Source: Pseudoips prasinana
Taxonomy: Eukaryota > Arthropoda > Insecta > Lepidoptera > Nolidae
Assembly (NCBI GenBank): GCA_951640165.1
Contig: OX621234.1
Span: forward strand, 30,756,549-30,820,548
Direction: 5' to 3'
Length of the DNA: 64,000 nt
The notes beneath the pieces are model-generated. The model did no database searches. It was not told the origin of the DNA and saw only the letters and a list, made by a program, of their open reading frames with translations. Position numbers and translations under genes: made by a program. Shown one piece after another: positions 42,128-54,065 of this stretch. The stretch's first letter is position 1; the number at the start of each line of letters is the position of its first letter.

Positions 42128-43839
42128 TTATAGTAAGTTCACCTCGGAATTCGAGGTACCCAGCTGTAAGTTTGTAAATACTTGTATATTGACAACTCTC
42201 CCCTTTTGTCGACTCCTGCCAGTCCGGCACAGCGACTGTGCCACAAACAGATCGCTGTCTTCCCGAAGCTGCTTGCACGTGGCGGCCGTAGAGGACACTT
42301 CTCGCACTGCCGCCGCAGCCTCGAGGGGAGTTGGGCTACCGGCTGCCGCCGCCGCCTGACTCCTCCGTCTACGAGCGGGATCGGCTCGTTCCCGATCCCG
42401 TTCGGTGGCCTCCTTCTGGAGCAAGACTGCCTCACAGAAGGAGACCAGGGCGTCCCATTTGGTGGAGTCACCCGCCAGCATCGCGCCTACGATTGCTGGT
42501 GGGGACAGATCCTATCTGATCACAGCGACCAGGATTCGCCTTTGGGCCTCCGGGCACTCCTCCAGCGTATGCTGGGCCGAGTCGAGGTGGCTTCCGCAGT
42601 GGTGACAATGTGTCGTCACTTCTTGGCCGATCCGGCTCAGATACTCACCGAAACACCCGTGTCCGGTGAGTATCTGAGTCAGTCTGTAGGTGACGTAACT
42701 GGCCTTCCTTCCCACCCAGGCCTCGAGGTGAGGCAGGATAGCTCCGACGGCACGCATTCAGGCGCGACTCAAGCCGTGTTCGCCACTGTGTTAGTACGCG
42801 TCGGTGTGCATACCGTCTATAAGTAACGAGCGTCTGGTGTGGCGCACCCGAGATCCCCTGGCGGACGCGTGTTTCAGTAAAAACCGCCGCGTCGACTGCC
42901 GCCAGTAGATAGAAAGGCGGGAGGCGCGCCAGGAGTGTCGATGCCTCAAAGGATACTGTTCGGTATCCGGTGCGACCCGTATGGCCACCAGACGCTGCAG
43001 GCTATTTAGAATAGCTCTGCAGCGGGAGGCGCCCGTCAGGCATTCAGACCAGACGGGTGCCCCGTAAAAGGCCATCGCTCGCACGTCACCTCCGACTTCT
43101 TCCCGTTGACCCCCGAGATTCGACAACAGCTGGTGTAACCCACCGGTTATCAGCCGCTTACCCGGGGGGCGAGATGCTCAAATTGCTCCTCGAAGCCCCA
43201 TCGACTGTCTAGGGTGAGGCCCAGGTATTTCATGTACCGCCCCACCCTGACCTCTACGTCACCTACCCGCATCGACGTACTGGGTGGTTCCTGCCTACGG
43301 CGTAACCATAGCGCCTCGGTCTTGTGAGGCTCTCGAAGGCCCAGTCTTCTAAGTCTTCCGACGCGATTAACCGCGTCCAGCATCGAACGTCCCTGCTGGA
43401 ATCCGAACAGGTTGTCCGACAAGTCAGGGCCAACGCGCGACAGATGCTCGCTGAGACGGCCGGCAATGACACGCTCAAAGAGCTTGCCCGCCTCGTCCAG
43501 CAAGCAGATTGGTCGGAACGCCGAGGGAGAATCGGGGGTCCTGCCCGGCTTGTGCAACAGCACTAGCTTGGCTTCGTTCCAACAGGTGGGGAACACGGTA
43601 CTACGGAGGCAACACGCAAACAGTTGCTTCAACCGGGTCCCCAAGACTACCAGAGCGCAAACCCACGCCCTGCCCGGTATCCCATCCGGGCCAGGGGCAG
43701 TGTTTCGGACTGCAAGTCGCCGTACTGCTCGGTCCAACTCTCCCTCCGTCACCTCAAACTGGTCGTGCCAACCATGGTGCGACGGGGACGGAGACTCCGA
43801 GGGACTGTCCTGGACCCTAGGGAAGAGATTGTCCACCAC
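42128..43839 (-). pseudogene. R1-type RT remnant with deleted catalytic core (copy A)
   Basis: 43839-43150 encodes NTAPGPDGIPGRAWV, FRPICLLDEAGKLFERVI and NLFGFQQGRSMLDAVN, then jumps straight to PHKTEALWLRRR and KYLGLTLDSRWGFEEQF, so the palm with YADD is missing. The thumb (43126-42791, AMAFYGAPVWSECLTGASRC) and a C-terminal zinc knuckle (42757-42512, CHHCGSHLDSAQHTLEECPE; tail to 42128) follow in shifted frames. The endonuclease domain is absent too. The last frame reads into the left inverted terminus. Cannot be autonomous. Confidence 0.85.
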
Positions 43840-43953
43840 TCTCTTCAGAAAATCCGGGTTCAGGATACTCGTTGACGGAGGGATCCACGGTCTGAGCTGC
43901 AGTGGTTCAAGTTGCCCTGCAAAATAAGTTGGGGGGGAAAGAATTCTTAAACC

Positions 43954-44883
43954 TTAAATCGACACCCCGAAAGGGCCAGAGCCCGGTTCGTTGGACCGCA
44001 GCGACGTTGTAGGAGTGCACGTGGCAGGACGTCCAGCTCCTCCCCTTTTGCCCTTTGGCGGCGTGCATCTGTCACTGCCCAAGCGATGATTAGCCGGCCT
44101 GCCAAGGTCAGCGCATACAACACACGGGGCACGCGCCGTGCATTCCTTCGCCTTGTGACCATGTTGGCCACAGACGAAGCACGATGCGCTCCGATCACAC
44201 CCCGCGCACCGAACCCTGACGTGCCCCTTCTCCAGGCAGCGGTAGCACTGGAGAGCTCTAGGTGGAAGCGCTCCACCCGGACCGATATCCAGCCCACTAG
44301 TATTCGACCGATTGCCGCTAATTTGTGGGCGGCCACTTGTGGGCACCGAACCCACACCGAACCCAATCCGGACGGAGAGAACCAAATTTCGCCGACCTTG
44401 ACGTCGGTGATGGCACATCTTCCAGTCGTGGCCAGTGCGTTCGCCACTTTAGTGGGGCTTATGGAGTCATCCAGGTCTAGCACCCGGAGCTCTCCCATAG
44501 CCACAGGGCGCACCACTATAGCACCTGTCTCAGCTAAAGCCTCTCTTAGCCGACTAGTCAGGCCTCCGCTTTCGCGGAGTCCTCTGGACCGGGGATTCTC
44601 AATATGAGACCCCGGTCAAGGCTCTCTTAGGTCAGAGGCCCGCCTCCAGACCAAGATCCTTTAACTGGACTTTGGTCCTCGCCATCCTGATGACTTCGGC
44701 CATGGTAGCGTTCGAGATCGGCGGTAAATTTATTGTCACTGCCGCGGACGGTGGAGGACGCGACAGCGCGCTCGGCCTCTCTGGAGGCGGAGGTGGCGAC
44801 CAATTTTGGCGAGCACCTTGGGCTCTGGCCTTTCGGCCCATGTGTCTTTGGCGGGTGTCAGTACCCAAGCAGCAAAATTTCAT
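43954..44883 (-). pseudogene. R1-type ORF1 (Gag-like) remnant with CCHC knuckles (copy A)
   Basis: The N-terminal part (44883-44632; QNWSPPPPPERPSALSRPPP) and middle part (from 44516; LDLDDSISPTKVANALATTG, GSVWVRCPQVAAHKLAAIGR) lead, after a frame change near 44280, into CYRCLEKGHVRVRC and CFVCGQHGHKAKEC (44418-43954 frame). The order matches R1/TRAS-type ORF1. At least two frameshifts. Confidence 0.85.
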
Positions 44884-44885
44884 CC

Positions 44886-46200
44886 TGTAACTATCCTAGG
44901 AGCATGTCTTTTTTAGTCATAAAGAGATCTTATAAACGTTAATAGTGCCGCATTTGGGCGCAGATTATAGGACTATTACCCTATAGTAGTTTTGTTACTA
45001 TCCGGTAAAGTGCAATACTATTTTATAAAGATCCGGTAAATGCTCTGGATAAGCTTGATTAATCCTGTAAAGATCTGGCGCTTGCCACTACTGGTGTAAT
45101 TAGTATTCTAACAATCTGGCTCTTGCTGCTACTGGTGTAATTGATCCAAAAGTGATCAGCATGATGCTATAACAAGAGTATAATTTTACATTCGTTTTAA
45201 AGCTTGTGCCCCCAGGCGGATTGTGTTCAAATACATATTTCATATAAAAAAAAATTACAAAGGCAATTACATTTTATTCCATATTAATATTTTTTTAAAT
45301 AGCACTTTTATTTATTGCCTATTCTGTAAAGAATACCTACACAACTTGCGAAATCAATTTTATTGATAAAGTGTTTGATAAAAATGTAACATTTTCAATA
45401 ATAATAAACAATATGTAGTTATTCCATTCGGATCTGCTCACGCCACCATATTGCATTACTCAGGTGCTTTATAGGACTATTTAGTCACAGTTAAGACTAC
45501 TTTAAGACATACTGGCCTGTCACCATATTTTACTTTGAGGGATCGTTTACAAAAATATAACAGAAATTGCCGTGTGCTCGGATAGCAAACGGTCCTGTTA
45601 TGTCGTATTCGATGACGACGTGGCACTAATTCCTCCATTATTCTGGATTTGAAATCTTTCTCTTTATTATTACGTCAATAAAGCAAAAATATTCTTTTTC
45701 TACATGTATTCTGTTATAAGCAAAAGCTAATAAATAAATAACGCCAAGGTCACTGATAACGTATCCGCTGACTAGCAATTTTATATATAGATTAATATAT
45801 TTTTATATGTAGATTAATGTATTCCGAGCAACTTATTGCACGACATAGTCGATACTGATATATCCCTTTTTTAAGTGCATATAGCCAGGTTTTAGATTTT
45901 ATTTTGTTTTCTTGTTAATCAAATTTACATGACTTACAATCATTGTAAGTTTACTTTATGCCATAACAGTGTTTTACAGATACTGCCGCCTCGGCTAGCC
46001 TAGACAATGGAGTCAGTCGGTATTTTACGTTATTGTTAAGATAAACGCTATCTATCTTAGGAGTTGAAAATAACAAAATATGATTTATTTATATAACATC
46101 TCGATTTTGAATGATTTTGGAATGAGCATTGGTTCCTTTATACTTTATACATGACATACTGAATTAGGCGGGGCCACGTCGTGAGCACCGACTAGCTTCC
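44886..46200. other. Unidentified interior of the large element
   Basis: AT-rich. 44886-45345 recurs almost exactly at 55007-55467 in copy B; the rest of this stretch is absent there. No reading frame recognised. Confidence 0.5.
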
Positions 46201-46220
46201 GCCACGTTGAGGCCTCTGTT

Positions 46221-46518
46221 ATATAATGAACGAAACATAATACGAAACGAATACTAAAGCAATAAGTTCAGTTAAGCCTGAATGTGTAATATTATTATTA
46301 AAAGCCCACTGTTGCAAATCCTTCTGCAATTCATATCTCTTTTCTAACTGTAAGGTACTGTCGTCAATAAAATCATCAAAACCGCTTTCGTTACTATTTT
46401 CATGATGATCATCATTTTCCGATAAGCCTTTGCAATTTTCGAATTCTTGTTGTACGGAACCATTACAAAACTGCTCAGACTCTTTTTAATTCAAGCAAGG
46501 TATTGTTTCGGACTCCAT
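46221..46518 (-). pseudogene. Acidic N-terminal-like protein fragment, family unknown
   Basis: On the minus strand from 46518, one stop near the start, then SENDDHHENSNESGFDDFID and LQKDLQQWAFNNNITHSGLT. The last part resembles a leader seen in some insect transposon-associated proteins, but I cannot name the family. Confidence 0.35.
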
Positions 46519-47170
46519 TCCTAATATCATCTCAAAGTACTTTTTTCAACTTCTCTTATATAACTCGTACTGCACTTGTGTACATCCATTTTTATTTTTA
46601 CTAGCTTTCTATGCCAATTAACAAAATAAAATGGCCATGGACGGCTAATCACTCTGGTAATAACATAGTAAGGACGCAAATTAGTACAATTTTACTCATA
46701 AAGATCAGTGGGCGTGCTTGTTCTGTGCTAGCAATCCCTTAGAAGTCATGGCTAAAACAAATCAATACTCTAATTTACTACCTATAGCAGCTATACCCAA
46801 GACGTTCATAGGAGTACTCATGTCTTATAGAGAAATAAATAAGATGTTAACAAGAATCAATTATCTTATTTAATGTGTTCATAGGATTAAAATACATATG
46901 CATTTTGCAAATACGTTTTATCAAAAGCTCTTTAAAGATTGCTAGTCTAGTAATAATCTTATAAGATAATTCTGTGAACGTTTATAAAACTACGTAATAT
47001 GACTAAAAGGCAAGTTGGAGTCAGAATCCTATAAATTGATCCAACAAACATGTATAAAAAGACGTAATAGAACACAAAGTGCTTGTAGTTCAAATCCCCT
47101 CAATGGATGGTGTTTTAAGATCAGTGATCTTAGTCAATGCGTTTACTGGATTCCTATAAGACGTTTTTTC

Positions 47171-47788
47171 TTATAAGCCAATAGTTATAGGAGAATTTTG
47201 CTGCTTGGGTAGTGCTGTTGGTTCCGGCATCGCTGCGGCCCGAGCAGCAGCAGCAGCAGCAGCCTGGCGCTTCCGCTGCCGATTACCCCACTTTCTGCCT
47301 GTGGTGGCCTCCACGATTGGCGTAACTTGAGTGAGCGCTGCGCTCCGAGCGAGTGGTGGATGGATGGCCCCCCAGGAAAGATCTCGGCTAGGTCTTGGCA
47401 CATATGGACCAGGCGTTGCTCCCAAATGCGCCCGAGCGGCAACATGTTTCATACCCATATGATTAGTTAAAATGGTACGAATCGACTCGTGAGATACAGA
47501 AAATTCGGCGGCTATCTCGCTCAGAGTTGAATGAGGATTTTCAGTCACTATTTCCTTCACTTTTGCGATGTTAACTTCAGTTGCAGACGTTGATGGCCTA
47601 CCAGAGCGAGGCAAATCTTTCATCTCATCTCGACCGCTTTTGAACGCTTTGAACCACTCATAAGCACGAGTTTTTGATAAAGTCGATTCACCGTAAGCCT
47701 TCTGTAACATTTTCAGTGACTCCGAACACGAAATTCCATTAGCGATGCAAAATTTAAGACAAACTCTTTGTTCGATATTTTTGTCCAT
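47171..47788 (-). pseudogene. Mariner-like transposase N-terminus joined to unrelated GC-rich sequence
   Basis: The first ~115 residues (MDKNIEQRVCLKFCIANGIS, SKTRAYEWFKAFKSGRDEMK, LPRSGRPSTSATEVNI, EIAAEFSVSHESIRTIL) are the paired helix-turn-helix DNA-binding domain of a mariner-family transposase. After GMKHVAAR (about 47450) the frame stays open for ~90 residues of Pro/Ala-rich sequence including an alanine run from a GCA repeat. No DDE/D catalytic domain. A chance in-frame junction is more likely than a designed fusion, but the ORF is intact at 205 codons. Confidence 0.7.
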
Positions 47789-47839
47789 TATGAGATTCGC
47801 GATTTGAAAGGGTACAAAAACTACAATTTATACCTTTAA

Positions 47840-48340
47840 TGATCTTCTTCCTCTTCATCTTCGTCTTCCGGCTGCTGGTAAATTGGAAACTGGTCTTCAT
47901 TATCGTTTTCAACGAAGTTTGTCTCAAGTTCTTCCATGGTTTCGGGGGCAAAGGTTCCATCTTCGTTAGTGTCGCTCTGTTATTGTAGAGCATTGAGAAA
48001 AGCTAAAGAGCTTTGCAAGCCCGCTTTCCTGCATCCGAATCGCGAACCACAACCACTCTTGTAGTTGCAAAAAATTGTATTTAGCAAATCTTCTGGAGCA
48101 GGTGGTAAAATTGTCATGATAGGCTCCAGAAAATCGTTTCGCATTGCCCAACCCCATACCTGGGGTTCCAAATCAGGCCCTATCCAAGTTGAACTTGATA
48201 ATATACACGTTTGAAATGTTGATGAGCAGCTGCACTTGTTGGTGGAATATTTGAAAGCTGCACAGGTTTATTAAGTTTTGTAGACTTGACGTAATGACGA
48301 AGATGATCGAGACTTTATACAGATTTTTTTATTCAAGGAA
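47840..48340 (-). pseudogene. Cys-rich (CXC-like) protein fragment, copy A
   Basis: Minus strand: LDHLRHYVKSTKLNKPVQLS and PPTSAAAHQHFKRVYYQVQ, a one-base frameshift at about 48190, then PDLEPQVWGWAMRNDFLEPI, LPPAPEDLLNTIFCNYKSGC and GSRFGCRKAGLQ, ending in an acidic tail (PEDEDEEEEDH). The CNCKxGCGSRCGCRKxGL pattern recurs in many insect repeat-associated proteins and is reminiscent of tesmin-type CXC motifs. A copy is at 55480-55880. Function unknown. Confidence 0.6.
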
Positions 48341-49602
48341 ACGGTTATCGGTATTATTAAATAGATATACATTTAATGCATGAAGAAAATGATAAAATAT
48401 AATATAATAGTTAATAAAAATTGACGGATATTTATAATCATTGATTTATCGCTACTTCATCAACTATATTATATGGCGCGTTTTCGACCGGAGGCACCCG
48501 TTGACCTGAAGTGGTGCTGTGACTGCGTGCGGAGCCGCCCTCTATCTCGAAAACGGTTCACCGTATAAATTTTTTTTTACACTAAATGTGTAGAGGATTG
48601 GGTATTCTACAATATTGATAATAAATACAGATAGCAAAAATGCCGATAGAAAATGAGATATTTACATAAAAAGCGGAATAATCAGATTTTTGTGACTTGA
48701 GACCTTGAAATTTAACAGTTGCGTACACCCTACCATATGTAGGGTTTGGAACAACTTTTAGGGTGTCAATATACAAGTATTTACAGACTTACAGCTGGGT
48801 ATCTCGAATTCCGAGATTCTTACCTAATTTAAGCTTAAATGACTAGACTATATATATCCATGTAAAATTATAGCTCTCTAGTGATAAGAGTCTCTTGAAG
48901 TTAATTGCGGACAGAAAGACGAACGGACATGGTCATACTATAAGGGTTACTTGATCACTACGAAACTCAATTTTTATACTAAATTTCGCTATGATGTTAA
49001 TATTAATAAAATAGTGTTGGTTAGAATTATGGGCAGTGTCTACATCAGTCGACAGCTGCACATCATTTTATTTGATATCAAAGAAATTAAATAATATTTG
49101 AAATTATTATTTAATTTCTTTAATATTTTCTCTGTTCCTGCGGTAAGTTCTTTATTACATCGTTGTGTAATAGATTATTTACCTCACATAACAAGAACAA
49201 AGTTTAGTTTACATAGAGTAATGTAGATGGCGTTTGATGGAAAAGTTAGATGGCGGTATGGTTTCGTTCACAATATTCCATAACCTCTGGAAGTAGCTGG
49301 AAGTTTTGTTTACAGTCTGACGTTGTTCCTCAGAATTTTTGAAGTCTTTACCCACGATATGTGGCAATAAAGGCATATTAGCATTAAATAAATAAAAGTA
49401 TCGTAAGTCTTCCCACATCATAAATTCTAGTTCTCTGTTAGTTATACAGGATCTAAAATATGATTTGTTGGTGTGGTTATTAAATGCTTGCCTTTGACGG
49501 CGCAGGTCGTGGGTTCGAATCCCACCTAGGTCTGATATTTGTGTGCATGACGTGTCAACATGTCTGTCTGTCCGGAGTCTGGGTGTAATTATCTATATAA
49601 TA

Positions 49603-50884
49603 GGTCTTTACCTATGAAATTGCCGTTTTGTATGAAAAAATTTAAACGAATTTTTTTCATGAATTTTTTTATTTGTATTAATCGAAGTAATCACCCATGC
49701 AATCAATGCATCTTTGCCATCGCAGTGGCAGTTTATTGATGCCCTTCTTAAAGAAATCAGCTGGACGGGAGGCAACAAATTCTTCAAAGGCATTTTGTAC
49801 TGCCTCTCGGGTATTGAATTTTTTTCCCGCCAAGAAGTTATCCAAATTCTGGAAAAAGTAGTAGTCTGTAGGCGCAAGGTCTGGTGAGTAGGGCGGATGA
49901 CGGAGAGCTTCCAACCCCAGTTCTTGCAACTTGGAGACCGTCTGCTGTGCAGTATGAGGTCGCGCGTTGTCGTGCAGGAGCAGCGGAGACGAGCGATTGA
50001 CCAATGCTGGTTGGAGATGCGCCAGCTTCTCCATCATTGTGCTCAGTTCTTCACAGTACACATCTGCAGTAATGCTCACCCCGTTTGGTAAGAAGCTGTG
50101 ATGAATCACACCGGCGCTAGACCACCAAACAGTGACCATCACTTTTCTAGGGGTAAGTTTTCGTTTAGGGCATTGTTTAGGTGCTGAACCAGGATCCAAC
50201 CAACTTGCTGAGCGCTTGCGGTTATCAAACAGAATCCATTTTTCATCGCAGGTAACAATGCGGTTCAAAATTCCTTCATTTGTGTGTCTGTTGAGCAGTG
50301 CAAGGCACGTCTCGACGCGTACTTCGCGCTGGCGATCATTGAGTTCGTGGGGCACCCATTTGTCAAGCTTTTTTACCTTGCCAATTTGACGCAAATGGAC
50401 CAATATTGTTTTGACGCTAACGTCGAAAGCTGCTGCTAATTCAGCCGTAGATTGTGTATCATCAGCTTCCACAACCGCCTTTAATTCGTCATTGTCGACC
50501 AAAGTCTTCGGACGACCGCGAGGTTCATTTTTCAGGTCGAAATTTCCAGAACGGAAGCGAGCAAACCAATAACAGGTGGTGCGTTGGTTTGTAGTGTTAG
50601 CTCCGTAAACGTCGTTGATGTTGCGTGCCGCTTGTGCCGCGTTGCTGCCACGACGGTACTCATATTCCATAATGACTCGAATTTTTAACGTATCCATGAT
50701 GACGAAAAAGATTGAAATGCGATGAAAATGTAACACTAATCAATAAAGAAATGACTACTTTTGGAAAAAAGAATCCATGTTTTTAAAATAAAATTAATTT
50801 GAAATTAGAATTCTTAGCCAAACAAAAATTATTTTGATTTGAAATGGCCAGTACTGCAGAACGGCAATTTCATAGGTAAAGACC
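49603..50884 (-). mobile_element. Intact mariner element, 1282 bp, nested in the SINE of array unit 3
   Basis: Perfect 25-bp terminal inverted repeats (GGTCTTTACCTATGAAATTG, then CCGTT) at 49603-49627 and 50860-50884, flanked by TA at 49601-49602 and 50885-50886. Removing it rejoins the SINE body (...ATTATCTATATA / ATATAAGTGTGTATTT...). Contains a full transposase frame. Confidence 0.95.
49678..50697 (-). CDS. Mariner transposase (cecropia-like), apparently complete
   Basis: 339 residues from the ATG at 50697 (an upstream in-frame ATG at 50736 is less likely by family length). The N-terminal helix-turn-helix region includes MEYEYRRGSNAAQAARNIND and TTCYWFARFRSG; linker KKLDKWVPHEL. Catalytic triad: first D in VTCDEKW, second in LLHDNARPH, third in APTDYYFF, with 34 residues between the last two, i.e. 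DD34D. End RWQRCIDCMGDYFD is close to the MAR domain of the human Hsmar1-derived SETMAR protein. No stop or frameshift. It cuts and pastes DNA at TA. Confidence 0.95.
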   Translation of the reverse strand: MDTLKIRVIMEYEYRRGSNAAQAARNINDVYGANTTNQRTTCYWFARFRSGNFDLKNEPRGRPKTLVDNDELKAVVEADDTQSTAELAAAFDVSVKTILVHLRQIGKVKKLDKWVPHELNDRQREVRVETCLALLNRHTNEGILNRIVTCDEKWILFDNRKRSASWLDPGSAPKQCPKRKLTPRKVMVTVWWSSAGVIHHSFLPNGVSITADVYCEELSTMMEKLAHLQPALVNRSSPLLLHDNARPHTAQQTVSKLQELGLEALRHPPYSPDLAPTDYYFFQNLDNFLAGKKFNTREAVQNAFEEFVASRPADFFKKGINKLPLRWQRCIDCMGDYFD

Positions 50885-52240
50885 TAATATAAGTGTGTAT
50901 TTTCAAAAGAAAAGTAGTATAATCAGTTATCTGATATACATAGAACAAGCTTTGCTTAGTTTGGGATCAGGTGGTCGTGTGTGAATAATGTCCCAGGATA
51001 TTACATTTATGATAACCTCCTATTCCCTTGGTATTAAAACATTTGCTAAATGTATGCATTTGAATCAAAAAAGTCACTTGAAAACTTTAATTTGAATTAC
51101 TCAAGACATGATTGTGGCCGAAAAAAGAATCTCTTACCATGTGTATATAGCATATTTTTGTACATTTTATTTTAGCACTTTACCGGTGTGCTTAATAGTT
51201 ATATCCATGGAAAATTATAGCTCTCTAGTGATAATTGTCTCATGAAGTAAATTGCGGATAGAAGGACGAACGGATATGGTCATACTATAAGGGTTACTTG
51301 ATTACTACGAAACCCCATTTTTATACTTAATTTCGCTTAGTAAAATTGTGTTGGTTAGAATTAAGGGCAGTGTCTACATCAGTGGACAGCCGCACATAAT
51401 TTTATTTGATATCCTTCGCTTAGTTAATATACGCGATATTATTATTTAATTTCTTTAATATTTTATCTGTTCCTGCGGCAAGCTGTTTATTAAATCGGTG
51501 TGTAATAGATTATTTACCTCCTATAACAAGAACAAAGTTTAGTTTACATAGAGCAATGTAGATGGCGTTTGATGGAAAAGTTAGATGGCGGTATGGTTTC
51601 GTTCACAATATTCCATAACCTCTGGAAGTAGCTGGAAGTTATGTTTGAAGCCTGACGTTATTCCTCTGAATTTTTTAAGTCTTTACCCACGATATGTGGC
51701 AATAAAGGCATATTAGCATTAAATAAATAAAAGTATCGTAAGGCTTCACACATCTTAATTCTAGTTCTCTGTTAGTTATACAGGATCTAAAATATGATTT
51801 GTTGGTGTGGTTGGTAAATGCTTGCCTTTCACGGTGCAGGTCGTGGGTTCGAATCCCACCTATGTCAGATATTTGTGTGCATGACGTGTCAACATGTCTG
51901 TCTGTCCGGAGTCTGGGTGTAATTATCTATATATAAATGTGTATTTACAAAAGAAAAGTATAATCAGTTATCTGATTTCCATAGTACAAGCTCCGCTTAG
52001 TTTGGGATCAGATGGTTGTGTGTGAATAATGTCCCAGGATATTACGATTATGATAACCTCCTATTCCCTTGGTTTTAAAACATTTGCTAAATATATGCAT
52101 TTGAATCAAAAAAATTGAATTACTTAAAGACGTGATTGTGGCGGAAAAAAGAATCTCCCTACAATGTGTGCAAGCAGCATATTTTTCTGCATTTTATTTT
52201 AGCACTTTGCCGGTGTGGTTATTAGTTATTAGTCCAGTCA

Positions 52241-54060
52241 TTATAGTAAGTTCGCCTCGGAATTCGAGATACCCAGCTGTAAGTCTGTAAATACTTGTAT
52301 ATTGACAACCCTCTCCTTTTGCCGACTCCTACCAGTCCGGCACAGCGACTGTGCCACAAACAGATCGCTGTCTTCCCGAAGCTGCTTGCACGTGGCGGCC
52401 GTAGAGGACACTTCTCGCACTGCCGCCGCAGCCTCGAGGGGAGTTGGGCTACCGGCTGCCGCCGCCGCCTGACTCCTCCGTCTACGAGCGGGATCGGCTC
52501 GTTCCCGATCCCGTTCGGTGGCCTCCTTCTGGAGCAAGACTGCCTCACAGAAGGAGACCAGGGCGTCCCATTTGGTGGAGTCACCCGCCAGCATCGCGCC
52601 TACGATTGCTGGTGGGGACAGATCCTGTCCGATCACAGCGACCAGGATTCGCCTTTGGGCCTCCGGGCACTCCTCCAGCGTATGCTGGGCCGAGTCGAGG
52701 TGGCTTCCGCAGTGGTGACAATGTGTCGTCACTTCTTGGCCGATCCGGCTCAGATACTCACCGAAACACCCGTGTCCGGTGAGTATCTGAGTCAGTCTGT
52801 AGGTGACGTAACTGGCCTTCCTTCCCACCCAGGCCTCGAGGTGAGGCAGGATAGCTCCGACGGCACGCATTCAGGCAGGCGCGACTCAAGCCGTGTTCGC
52901 CACTGTGTTAGTACGCGTCGGTGTGCATACCGTCTATAAGTAACGAGCGTCTGGTGTGGCGCACCCGAGATCCCCTGGCGGACGCGTGTTTCAGTAAAAA
53001 CCGCCGCGTCGACTGCCGCCAGTAGATAGAAAGGCGGGAGGCGCGCCAGGAGTGTCGATGCCTCAAAGGATACCGTTCGGTATCCGGTGCGACCCGTATG
53101 GCCACCAGACGCTGCAGGCTATTTAGAATAGCTCTGCAGCGGGAGGCGCCCGTCAGGCATTCAGACCAGACGGGTGCCCCGTAAAAGGCCATCGCTCGCA
53201 CGTCACCTCCGACTTCTTCCCGTTGACCCCCGAGATTCGACAACAGCCGGTGTAACCCACCGGTTATCCGCCGCTTACCCGGGGGGCGAGATGCTCAAAT
53301 TGCTCCTCGAAGCCCCATCGACTGTCTAGGGTGAGGCCCAGGTATTTCATGTACCGCCCCACCCTGACCTCTACGTCACCTACCCGCATCGACGTACTGG
53401 GTGGTTCCTGCCTACGGCGTAACCATAGCGCCTCGGTCTTGTGAGGCGCTACTCGAAGGCCCAGTCTTCTAAGTCTTCCGACGCGATTAACCGCGTCCAG
53501 CATCGAACGTCCCTGCTGGAATCCGAACAGGTTGTCCGACAAGTCAGGGCCAACGCGCGACAGATGCTCGCTGAGACGGCCGGCAATGACACGCTCAAAG
53601 AGCTTGCCCGCCTCGTCCAGCAAGCAGATTGGTCGGAACGCCGAGGGAGAATCGGGGGTCCTGCCCGGCTTGTGCAACAGCACTAGCTTGGCTTCTTTCC
53701 AACAGGTGGGGAACACGGTACTACGGAGGCAACACGCAAACAGTTGCTTCAACCGGGTCCCCAAGACTACCAGAGCGCAAACCCACGCCCTGCCCGGTAT
53801 CCCATCCGGGCCAGGGGCAGTGTTTCGGACTGCAAGTCGCCGTACTGCTCGGTCCAACTCTCCCTCCGTCACCTCAAACTGGTCGTCCCAACCATGGTGC
53901 GACGGCGACGGAGACTCCGAGGGACTGTCCTGGACCCTAGGGAAGAGATTGTCCACCACTCTCTTCAGAAAATCCGGGTTCAGGATACTCGTCGACGGAG
54001 GGATCCACGGTCTGAGCTGCAGTGGTTCAAGTTGCCCTGCAAAATAAGTTGGGGGGAAAG
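52241..54060 (-). pseudogene. R1-type RT remnant with deleted catalytic core (copy B)
   Basis: Same deletion between SMLDAVNRVGRL and APHKTEALWLRRR as copy A, so the deletion predates the duplication. A single 457-codon frame (54637-53264) joins a Gag-frame segment to the RT remnant. Thumb (53243-52908) and zinc-knuckle C-terminus (52870-52241) follow. Copy B has fewer frame breaks than copy A. Confidence 0.85.
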
Positions 54061-54065
54061 AATTC

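Larger units (their letters stand above)
42117..48850. mobile_element. Large inverted-repeat element, copy A (6.7 kb), in array unit 2
   Basis: The left terminus TAGTCCAGTCATTATAGTAA...(to 42193) and right terminus (48765-48850, ends ATGACTAGACTA) are ~80-bp inverted repeats, sharing CGGAATTCGAG, ACCCAGCTGTAAGT and AAATACTTGTATATTGAC. Empty units 1 and 3 show the target as AGTTATATCC; in the cleaner copy B a duplicated TAT explains the flanks. The interior holds a core-deleted R1-type element, a mariner-like fragment, a Cys-rich fragment and unidentified sequence, but no recognised transposase of its own. Confidence 0.75.

Noticed and set aside
42182..42826. Long + frames over the R1-type remnants (also 43412-43927, 52295-52939, 53532-54047)
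   Set aside because: They oppose the minus-strand Gag/RT frames, which carry all recognisable motifs; they are shadows in GC-rich DNA.
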